From Harmothoe impar (Eukaryota; Annelida; Polychaeta; Phyllodocida; Polynoidae): 64,000 nucleotides of DNA. The position numbers and the translations under genes were made by a program. Positions 55,110-64,000 of the stretch are shown piece after piece (the first letter of the stretch is position 1; the number at the start of each line of letters is the position of its first letter). Location of the stretch: positions 43,586,281 to 43,650,280 of the forward strand of contig OX381718.1 of the NCBI GenBank assembly GCA_947462335.1, given 5' to 3'. The notes beneath the pieces were generated by a model, which ran no database searches, was not told where the DNA came from, and saw only the letters and a list, made by a program, of their open reading frames with translations.

Positions 55110-55605
55110 AAAACTGAGTTTGTATTGACAGTAAACAAGTCTTAGTCAACCACTGTGAACACATCCTAGCTTCTGACCCTGGCGAAACTGACACACCTGA
55201 TAACCAACTGGTGACTGTGGCGCAATGTGCCATGACCGTACCACCGTCAGATAGCGTGGGATGGCTGCTCTCACAACCTTTTCTCAGTGTCTCCAGTGGT
55301 CCATTGCAGCCTTTTCCCCTCCCGGCTAGGACCACCTTCGTCAACACTGATATCTGCTATCTCTTTACCAGTCGCAAGTGTATTATGCTTCTACAGGTTG
55401 AAGCGGATCGGTGCAAGTCTCATGGGAGACCAGGACACTGAAGGTTCACCGCAGTCTGTCTACCGACACTTACAGACGTGACTCTTGTCAGGACAACTTA
55501 TTTCACTTGGGAAGATTTGGTGCCAGGTCTTCTCTGGGGATCGAACCCAGGACCTCTCACACACTTGTCCAGTGACTTGCTCACTAGGCCACCAAATCTC
55601 CTTGT
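55110..55605 (-). mobile_element. tRNA-derived SINE, about 500 bp
   Basis: On the minus strand the head carries an A box (TGGCCTAGTGAGCAAGTC) and B box (GGTTCGATCCC) with a good T-arm (CTGGGTTCGATCCCCAG). No acceptor stem closes, so it is not a tRNA gene. A distinct, GC-richer body follows to about 55110. Boundaries are approximate. Confidence 0.6.
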
Positions 55606-56214
55606 ACAATCATGGTGTATTCCCCCCTCAAATAGGTACCAGAACACACAACAGTGAGGAGACACAAAGTATTCTCAAAGATCACACAACTTCTTACCAG
55701 TTACCAGTATAGCTATATAACTTACCTTGGGGATTAATATGTTATGACATGAAGTGGTTCTTAGACAATACAAAGACCGCCCTTATTGAGGGATGCCAAT
55801 GCACTGACTAATAATAACATAATTTGCAGGGCTTGATATCTATCATAAAGACAATAGTTAATCAGCTATTAATAAGCCCTGCTTTTACAGCCTTGCAGAA
55901 CCTCTAATAAGATCTTACATGTGATGGTTATTTGGTTTACACAAAGAACATGTGTGTATATTTGAAGAGAAAAAACTTCCCATCTATTTCCAATATGGAT
56001 TGAGTGAGTTTGCTCATTCAATGAGATTCAAATAATACAGTTTTTGTATGTATCTCATTGCAAATTAACCCCTATTAGATAGGTGTTATATCTGTCATTG
56101 TAGTAGAGGGGATTGGTTGGGGAGGGGGTTGTAAAACAGTTCAACCTCTCCTGAGGTGGAAAAGAAATTTGACCCTTCTTGAGGGGGGGGGGGGCGGGCT
56201 ATAATATAATGGTC

Positions 56215-56335
56215 ATCTTAGAAAATAAACATTTCCATTTGACAGTCAGCCCCATTGGGAATCGAGCCAGGGATCTTTAGGTTCTCAGTCCTAAGACTTG
56301 CCATCTGAGCCACTGCGACAGCTACTTTATGGGTG
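56215..56335 (-). mobile_element. tRNA-derived SINE, short
   Basis: On the minus strand: GTGGCTCAGATGGCAAGTC (A box) and GGCTCGATTCCC (B box), then a short AT-rich tail. It differs in sequence from the SINE at 55110-55605. Confidence 0.6.
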
Positions 56336-56633
56336 TAAGAATGTAGCATAGGTGCATGATAGATATTTACTGCTGCTGCCCCCTTTTGTATATGATACAC
56401 ACCTCTCTGATCACAAGCAGGTAAGTGAGTTGACAAAAAGTGTGTTACAATTCATAAGTGTGTTAAATCTCAAAGTGTGTTACAAATTTATGTGTGTTAC
56501 TCTTTAAGCATGTTCCCACAACACACTGTTCTTAGAGTGTATTATCTCCCACCCTACTCACCTGTACCATACTGTCAGTGCTGTCAGTGCCAAGATCTCT
56601 CACAACCCTTTCTGTGACAGACATGCCCACCGT

Positions 56634-56864
56634 TTAACCCTTTACAGACTGGATAGTGTTATGATGACAATGTGATATATGAAGCAGTACCAGTATAATC
56701 GCCAGTGCTGCATTCATGTATCATGTCAACCCTTCAGAAATGTATCAAGCCCTGTAACACATGCAAACATAGCCCTGGAAAGCTACTCAATAGGGATACA
56801 TTCATGCATTATGACAAAAAACGGCACATTACATTAAAGCACTATGTAGCCCTTAAAGGGTTAA
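56634..56864. mobile_element. TTAA-hairpin MITE copy 27
   Basis: TTAA at both ends (56634-56637, 56861-56864); right end GTAGCCCTTAAAGGG. It is followed by ACTGGAGATGGATGGACC, the same flank as copy 30 at 60333, so it predates the duplication. Confidence 0.82.
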
Positions 56865-56974
56865 CTGGAGATGGATGGACCTTCACTGTTACCCTTACAG
56901 GGGACTCTTCACCTTTGTGTGCTGATCCCTTTCTGCCACTCACAGGGATGGCTATAGCCCTTACTGCTACCCCT

Positions 56975-57140
56975 TTAACCCTTTACGGACCATATACTTT
57001 ACTAATGTCTTAGCTTGAGGCATGACTGCAGGCCCAATGAAGTAAGTAACTAACCAATGCTAAGTTCATATGTCATGCCGACCCTTCAGAAATGTATCAG
57101 CCCTGTAGGGTCGGCATCATACATGAGTAAAATCCTGGCA
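56975..57140. mobile_element. TTAA-hairpin MITE copy 28, right third lost
   Basis: TTAACCCTTTACGGACC, then CCGACCCTTCAG...GTAGGGTCGGCAT, the central hairpin. The right end is absent. Confidence 0.72.
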
Positions 57141-57794
57141 GTGATTATTTTCTGTTAACGGTTTCCATTAACTCTTCTAATCAAACATGATCATACTGCA
57201 ACTACCTAGAGTCTCATGTAAGTCAATGCTTACTTGTGTTAATACAATGAGATCCTGACAAAAGGGTTGAATGGTTGAAAAAAGCAGCCTGAAATCGGAG
57301 GGTGCCGGGTTATTAAAGATGGTATATCAGCTAATTAATACACTTCCCAAACTTTTTCCTTAAAAGGGATGCCATGAGTTCCATTATCATTTTAGCTAAT
57401 ACACAGTACCCAATATTTGCAAGATATTTGTCTATAAATACATGAGTTTAGATAGTTAATGATATAGCCTATTCACCTCACTGACTCAGTCACTCCCCCA
57501 GGTGAGTACAGGGTAAACTAGCCTGGTAGAGAATGCACTGAGCCATGCAGTACCACAACATAGAGAATTTTAGTGTCGACCTACAGTAAAAATGATTGCC
57601 CTAAATATGCTTATTTGATAGATTTAGATATATCCCATCCTTTTAAAAGTAAGGGAGTATTTATAGCATTGGATATACAATATTATTATGGCATCAATAG
57701 AAAATTGACGAATTTTAGGTGACAACCCATCTTTAAAGGCCGGATAATTGAGGTTTCAATGTACGTATTGCTCAATTGAAAGTACATTACAATC
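57141..57794. other. Noncoding stretch
   Basis: No gene or repeat recognised. Confidence 0.45.
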
Positions 57795-59960
57795 ATTACC
57801 CTGAGGCACTTTCACTTTAAAATGCAGCCCTCCCTTTGCCAACTTCAACTTCCAACGTATTCTGAGGTTTTAGTATAGGGCACCTGGGGCTTGCACCTAA
57901 TCTGACCCTTATTTTTAAAAGCCATAGATTCTAAAATGACATCTAAGCCTAGGCGTATATCGACAGATCAAAGGGCGGCCTTTGGAGTAATGATTCCCAT
58001 TACACATGAGACTAAAGGATACCATCCCTTCTGACCTGTGAGTATGGCAGACCATATGGGTAATATCTAGACTAAATTAAGTAGTATTTTGATGCACATG
58101 GGATGATCTTTGTTTTGGGCATGAGGCTTCAGTAAGTATAAGTCCATGGCACTACACAGAATAGTGAATGTATATAGTTTGGCTTTCATGATCAAAAGTA
58201 GTTCTTTAAAGTAACCAATTCGATAATGGTGCACATGTTATATCCATATCAAATTGTTTATCCCAATAATGGTTGAAGGCAGGCGTCATACAGCTGGTTC
58301 GGGTATTGGTTCACTAGGGGGCACCACCTATCCTCGCCTCACCTGTGCCCAGGTATTACTAGGTCAGAGCTGATCTCCCCATGCAGCAGGCAGGCAGGGC
58401 AGCCAGGCAGCTGGCTTCATTTAATTGACTCTGTATACCCTGCCTTAGTTTGTCTCTCTAGTTTTCATTTTGACCCTCCTTCACCCTGTCTCACTCCCCC
58501 CTGGACCTTTTCTGCATCTATGTTTCTAGAACCATGCATGTGTCTCCCCCCTTTCTCTCTTAATCTTCTTCTCACTGACTCGATCTGTATTTTTGTCATT
58601 CTGGCTGTCTTCCCCTTTCAATGTTTTTCTTTCATCGGATTCTCCCTGCTTTCTTGCACTACCCATGGTACCATAATAATTGCCTCTGCTCTATTCTCCC
58701 CCATCTGTCACTGCCACTCTTTACTTCCTTTAGTTCTTGAACTTTGATCACGTGCGGAGCATGCCACACTGATTTTGGGGATCTTACTTTATCAGATTTC
58801 AATTTAGGGGTTGACTAATCAGTCTCATTGATGTGGGTTTTTCACAGACTGGCTTCATCTACTCCCTCCATATCTTGAGATTGACGACCACAAGCCGTTT
58901 TAGGTAGGTCTGCCCCAATTAGGGGGAGAACAGTCTCTAGATCAGACAGGATCCCTCAGCTATGAGCCCTTTCATGCTAGCAGTAAGCCCTGACACCTCT
59001 TACCACTACTGATGTGTGAGGGTTATAGGGGAAGTAGGTGCTAACACCTTTTGGAAGTTGACATTTTTTATCAAAGGGGTTTCCCAAAGTCTAGCTAAGT
59101 CTGGTTTAGAGACACCTTACTGACAAGGAAAATAACGCTATGCCATTGGGCTTCCTCAAGTCCCGGCTGTATGTATTATATCATTATATCAAATATCTTT
59201 GTACATCATGCAATATCGGCTCTTAATCCAACAGCAGTGACTCATCTGTATACCATGTATTTATTATGTTCATTCCGTATACCACATACACTGTCCCTTC
59301 TGTGCCAAAACTTCTGACTAAGACGTATATGTAGTGAACAACAAAACAAATGTGAACAAAAGCCAAAAAGCTATACGAAGGAAAAGCAGAAAAAGCAACT
59401 AAGGGTTGCCGAGCTATATCCCTACATTCTAGATTGTACCCATGGTCCTCCTGACCAAATACAGAGATCTCTCCTGAGCCACCTTTAGGACCTGCTCATG
59501 ATGGATTGTAGGGGGCACTAGAGTTCTTATCTAGGTTCATACATGCATGTCACAACCACCCCGGCTTTTTATGAGTGCTTCAACCTATTCTATGTGCTGC
59601 TCTTGGGCTGAAAGTCATTCTGCCTTTATTATTCCTTGCTCAGGACCTTTCACGGGAAAGGTAAATGGTGTTTACACCGTTTATCATCGGCTTTCCACAA
59701 ATGGTCTCTGTTTTCATCATTAACCCCTATCCTAGATTACCAATTGAGTCAACACCCTATGGTCAATAAAGACCGATCTCCTTTAATATTTCTCCATACA
59801 TAGGGGGGGGGGCCTACTAGTACTGGAATATATTCAGATCTCCTTACATTCTTCTCTATGTCCTTGTCATATCTACTATCTCCTTCCCTACTCAATTGTC
59901 ACACAAGCTGCCAGTACTGGTATCTCCCACAACCCTTTCTCTGACAGAGAGGCCCACCAT
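57795..59960 (+). repeat. Segmental duplication unit B
   Basis: It contains blocks alpha (57795-58195), a pyrimidine-rich block (58440-58807), beta (58808-59165), gamma (59410-59795) and the intact insertion site of the 8.1-kb element (59836-59960, TA at 59874-59875). Open frames in the pyrimidine-rich part are Ser/Leu/Phe runs caused by composition. Confidence 0.8.
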
Positions 59961-60182
59961 TTAACCCCATAGGGACCATATAGTGGTATGATGACAATGT
60001 GCAATGAAGCATGAGAGTAGAATCGCCAGGGCTACATTCATGTATCATGTTGACCCTTTAGGAAGGTATCCGTATATTCAGCATAGTGCATGGATGTAGC
60101 CCTGGTCAGTTATTCACTAGGGCTACATTCATGCATCCTATTTACAAGGGACATAGCACATCAAAGCACTATGCAGCCATTG
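59961..60182. mobile_element. TTAA-hairpin MITE copy 29
   Basis: Left end TTAACCCCATAGGGACC. The right end stops at GCAGCCATTGA, where copy 30 begins. Confidence 0.75.
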
Positions 60183-60334
60183 ACCCTTGAAGGACTGAAT
60201 ATGCCATTAGTCGTCATGATGCATAAATGCAGTTCGGCAAGTAACTAGTCTTGTCCGGGCTACATTCAAGCATCATGTCGACCATACAAAGGGCATGTCA
60301 CTTTAAAGTATTATGCGGCCCTTAGAGGGTTAAC
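60181..60334. mobile_element. TTAA-hairpin MITE copy 30, internally deleted
   Basis: Left end TTGACCCTTGAAGGACTG, right end GCGGCCCTTAGAGGGTTAA. Its junction with copy 29 suggests a fourth nested or head-to-tail insertion. Confidence 0.7.
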
Positions 60335-60405
60335 TGGAGATGGATGGACCTTCACTCTGTTACCCTTACAGGGGACTCTTCACCTTTGTTTGCTGACCCC
60401 ATCGC
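60335..60405 (+). repeat. Duplicated block after the MITE
   Basis: CTGGAGATGGATGGACC and TTACCCTTACAGGGGACTC match 56865-56935 in the interrupted unit. Confidence 0.75.
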
Positions 60406-60676
60406 TTCATCCTTGCTGACTTCACTGCATGACAATGTCACAGTCTGGGGCCTACTTCAACAATGTATGACATCAGCTGTGGTATTTTTATATGTTTGCA
60501 AACCATCTTATACATTAAATTCAAGATTATAAGAACATACTTATAAGATCTAAATTGAACTATCACATATGGTGTCATACTATATTTTTTCAGATTTTGT
60601 GTAGGCATCATGTATATTCTCTATCTATCTAAAGACTCTGTGAATAGATTCATCTAAACTTAGTGTAGGTTCTCCA

Positions 60677-60907
60677 TAGCCCTATGAAGATGGCATATTG
60701 CTAAAAGGTGACATTTCTTGGCATGATATACCAATGCAGCCACAGCGAGTAACTTACCAGTGCTGCACTGTTTACCTCATATGTCAGGAGTAACCACAGG
60801 AGTAATACACGGCATGATGTTTCAATGCAGCACTGGTGAGTTACTCACCAGGGCGGCCGACCATGCGTCATGATGCATTCATGCATTATGCCATCCTTAA
60901 AAAGTTA
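60677..60907. mobile_element. TTAA-hairpin MITE copy 31, subfamily B
   Basis: GGCATATTGCTAAAAGGTGACAT on the left is the B-type start; the right end is GCCATCCTTAAAAAGTTAA. The TTAA on the left is lost. Confidence 0.75.
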
Positions 60908-61009
60908 AAATATGATTGTACCACAATTATATAACGTCTGGTGTAAGAGGATAATCATAAGCCTGATATATACTGATCTATCAATCGAAACTGCATTGCA
61001 CTAATTAGC

Positions 61010-62330
61010 CTGAGGCACTTTCACTTTAAAATACAGCCCTCCCTTTGCCAACTTAGTTTTGAGGTTTTAGTATAGGGCACCTGGGGCTTGTACCTAATTT
61101 GACCCATATTTCTGAAAGTCCTATTCTAAATTGACATTCAGGCCTAGGTGTACATCAACGGATCAAAGGGTGCTGTTTTAGGTAATAATTCCTATTGCAC
61201 ACGAGACTAAGGGATGTTGTCCCTTTTAACCTCCCAGTATGGCAGACCATATGGGTAATATCTATACTTAATTAAGTGGTATTATAATGCACATGGGAGG
61301 ATCTAAATGTATGTGCTGGGCGTGAGGCTTGTAGTCCATGGCGCTACACAGTACATAATAGTGAAGGTATCCAGTATGGCTTTCATGATCAAACATATTC
61401 AACATTAAAGGAACCAATTTGATAATGGTGCACATGTTACATTATATTGTCTATCCCGATCTTGCACTTTACCAAACTTTGATCAATTTTTCCATTTCAA
61501 ATACCGACCTCCCTTATAGATTGATTCTGTATATACCCTGTCTTACTTTTATCTTTCTGACACTTCCTTTTCTCTGTCTCGCTCCCCCTGGAGCAATGTT
61601 TTCTTCCTGTCTGTAGCTGTCTTTCCATATTTGAGGTACATTTACATTGAAATTCACCCCTTTTACTCCCAATCTAAATACAATACAATCTTCTTCCTTG
61701 CTATTTAATTTTCTCTGTGTCTGTAACTCCCAGCCTCTGTATACATGTTCTCCAACTATCTCCCTGGATCTGTCTGCTTCTTTTCTCTGCCTCACATCCT
61801 ATTTATCTCTTTATATCTCCTCTCATACTCTGTATGTTTTATCTTTCTGACTATCTCTGTGTCTCCCTCTCTCCATGTCTTTGTCTCTCCATCTTCCCCT
61901 GCTTTCTTCCATGGTACTATAATAATTGCCCAGCCCTATTCTTGGCCATCTGTCACTGCCACTCTTTACTTCCTTCAGCTCCTCAACTTTGATCATGTGC
62001 GGTGCATGCATGCCACACTGGTTTTGGGGATCTTCCTTTTTCAGATTTCAATTTGGGGTTGACTAATCAGTTTCATTGATGTGGGGTTTTCACAGACTGG
62101 CCTCATCTGCTCCCTCCATACCTTGAGGTTGACAGCGACAAGCCGATTAAGGTAGGTCTGCCCCAATTAGGGGGAGAACAGTCTCTAGATCAGACGGGAT
62201 CCCTCAGCTATGGGCCCATTTCATGCTAGCAGTAAGCCCTGACACCTCTTACCACTACTGATGTGTGAGGGTTGTAGGGGAAGTAGGTGCCAAGACCTTT
62301 TGAAAGTGGCCATTTTATATTAAGTGACCT
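61010..62330 (+). repeat. Segmental duplication unit C
   Basis: Alpha (61010-61390), the pyrimidine-rich block (61520-62054; CATCTGTCACTGCCACTC) and beta (62055-62330) follow in the same order and orientation as in unit B and at a spacing of about 3.2 kb. It stops being similar within beta at about 62330. Confidence 0.8.
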
Positions 62331-63806
62331 TGGCCATGCCTAGAACTCTATCAAGCTGAGGTTCTCCTCTCTGATACCACAGCCGGACTGAGAAGGGTCA
62401 GGTTCCCCCTCAGGGCTCACTTGTCTCTTTAGGGAGTGTACTTTAAAAGTAATGAGCCTTAAAGGAGCTAAGGGGAATCTTAATACTGCCTCTTTACCCC
62501 TATGACGACGCCTGCTATATTTAGGATCAATACCTGGACAGGGTATTGATTATACCACATTGGCATGTATACAAGCGCAGGGGTCTCGAATAAGCACCAA
62601 TCTTGAATAAACCCAGGGGATGTAGGGCATTGAAATCAATGAGTGCCCGGGCGCTTATATGGTATGCTTGGACTGTATATATTCCATTGAAATACTGTCA
62701 GAAAGTATTTATTTGAGAAGAATAAAGACCACGGAACATAATAATGTATCATTAAGATGTATCAGCACATATACATGGTTATTCTTGTTTGAACTCAACT
62801 ATTTATTTTAGTCAGTATTTAATAACAGGGGGTTCAATGGGATGGGGGGGGGGGCAAAAAAGATGTTGAACCCTCTCAAGGGGGTGTTGCCTGAAAATCC
62901 ACCAACCACCCTTTTGTTAAATAAGGATTACCCCATAATTATGATATTAAGTGCTTCTCCCCAGCTGCCCATGCAGTACATCGGCTGTTAGTGGCGGCGA
63001 GTAGTGGTTGCGGCTACAACAATTGACGTTTATTGCTCAACATTCTTGCCATACCCTGTTTACACCTAACGCTCTACAAAACACAAATGATTAACATTTC
63101 ATTTAAAAATGATAGAAGGTAAATCAGAATTCCACTTCCTATTGTTACGAAGTACTTTTTTTTCTCTAAGGGGATGGGGGGCCTTGGTCAGAGTGTGACA
63201 TACAAAGATAGAGGTATGGAGAATAGCATAACAAGGGATAGGGCGGGTGTTGAAAATGGCCCATATTTGTGTAGCGTACTTTACAGACAGCCCCTCTTAA
63301 TATTCAATGAGAACTATTTGATTATGTATAAACTTAGATTTGGACGAGCGATAGAACATGTTGTTAAGCAGCATTGATTACATGCTGGGCATTAGAGCAT
63401 TATGAGCTCATAAAAGGCTGAGGCATTCTAAGTGACCATTAACAGGCCCTTCATTATAGACTATTAGGCATATCTCGACATCCTGAGAGCCTCTGGGGAC
63501 AAGTTTATTAACGTTCATTGTGTAGAGAGGGGGTAGCTTTATGGCCAGGTTAGTTATGCCAATGAGATAACTAGGCCGAATACTTGTTAGGTCAAAAAGA
63601 AGGTTAGGTAAAAGAGAGAATTAAGAAAGTAGCACGCTTCCCCCCCCCCCATTTTTAGAGGACACTAATGTGTTAAATATTTTCAAAGGGGGATTACTTG
63701 CGTGTGCACAGCCCCACCCTTATTGAAGGCATATGTCAAGAGGGGAAACGCCCTTGTCATATTTCTTATAGAATGGCTTTACGCTGTTTTTGCCGTACAC
63801 TCACAT
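62331..63806. other. Noncoding stretch
   Basis: No gene or repeat recognised; G-run 62844-62854, C-run 63640-63650. Confidence 0.45.
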
Positions 63807-64000
63807 GTTAAGGCCTTTGATGGCAGCATAATGTATTACAGTGATATTGCCCTTGTTATCCCGCTGCATGAATGCAGCCCTGATGACACTAGTCATCAGG
63901 GCTTTATTTATGCTGTACCATCTGGAGTATGGGCCTATAGGTTCTGTAGGCTCAGCATGATGCTTGAATGCAGAACTGACATCATGTGGATTAAGGGCAT
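63807..64000. mobile_element. TTAA-hairpin MITE copy 32, cut by window end
   Basis: Left end GTTAAGGCCTTTGATGGCAGC, first hairpin GCAGCCCTGATGACACTAGTCATCAGGGC with changed loop, central part GGCTCAGCATGATGC; the right end lies outside the window. Confidence 0.7.

Larger units (their letters stand above)
48433..56539. mobile_element. 8.1-kb TIR element (CACTCTAA), TA target, no coding capacity seen
   Basis: The ends CACTCTAAAAACAGTGTG (from 48433) and CACACTGTTCTTAGAGTG (to 56539) are inverted repeats with one mismatch in 20. Inside each end lie several AACACACTT / AAGTGTGTT subterminal repeats (48445-48565; 56434-56515), a layout typical of transposase binding sites. TA is duplicated (48431-48432, 56540-56541). 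The flanking sequences join to match the undisturbed block at 59836-59960. No transposase-like ORF was found in 8.1 kb, so it is non-autonomous; it carries a long inverted repeat, two SINEs and smaller elements. The TA target fits Tc1/mariner-like or other TA-specific groups; the superfamily is not decided. Confidence 0.78.

Noticed and set aside
55520..55605. tRNA gene on the minus strand
   Set aside because: A box, B box and T-arm are good, but no acceptor stem can be formed and a long body follows, so it is a SINE head.
58440..58750. Ser/Leu-rich membrane-like ORFs at 58520 and 61717-62062
   Set aside because: They come from a pyrimidine-rich repeated block, and are frame-disrupted between the copies.

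Overview
The window is nuclear DNA of an animal, most likely a marine invertebrate. It has no operons or bacterial gene spacing, long stretches without coding capacity, and a mix of transposons typical of such genomes: a chromodomain Ty3/Gypsy element, a CR1/jockey-type LINE with an ACTCAA-rich tail, a Penelope-like fragment, tRNA-derived SINEs and many short inverted-repeat elements. I cannot name the species. No cellular gene is demonstrated. Two short stretches (28139-28388 and 30998-31033) have good splice signals and protein-like frames and are offered only as candidate exons.

6055-13861 holds a complete, apparently intact Ty3/Gypsy LTR retrotransposon with two 796-bp LTRs that I read as identical, a 4-bp target duplication, a gag ORF and a 1399-codon pol (protease, reverse transcriptase, RNase H, integrase, C-terminal chromodomain). 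Gag and pol are in the same frame and separated by one UAG codon. The rest of the left half contains a CR1-type LINE 3' end (22507-23337), a 5'-truncated Penelope-like copy with a hammerhead-like motif and a 16-bp target duplication (16537-17055), and several smaller inverted-repeat elements.

The dominant feature is a family of palindromic elements of about 220-260 bp, here called the TTAA-hairpin MITE, with about 32 copies. Each full copy has ends related to CCCTTTAAGG, three internal hairpins and a TTAA target duplication. Three copies have another copy inserted in one of their own TTAA sites, which fixes the element boundaries and the target.

The right third (about 42-62.3 kb) is a set of diverged direct duplications of a noncoding unit. 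One unit is interrupted by an 8.1-kb element (48433-56539) with CACTCTAA... terminal inverted repeats and a TA target duplication; the sister unit at 59836-59960 preserves the empty site. Inside this element are two inverted arms of about 0.85 kb, near identical in the parts compared, that could form a long double-stranded RNA.

The Gypsy proteins act together in one replication cycle: Gag forms the particle, protease matures the polyprotein, RT/RNase H copies the RNA, and integrase with its chromodomain inserts the DNA. All other recognisable elements here are non-autonomous or truncated and would need proteins encoded elsewhere.
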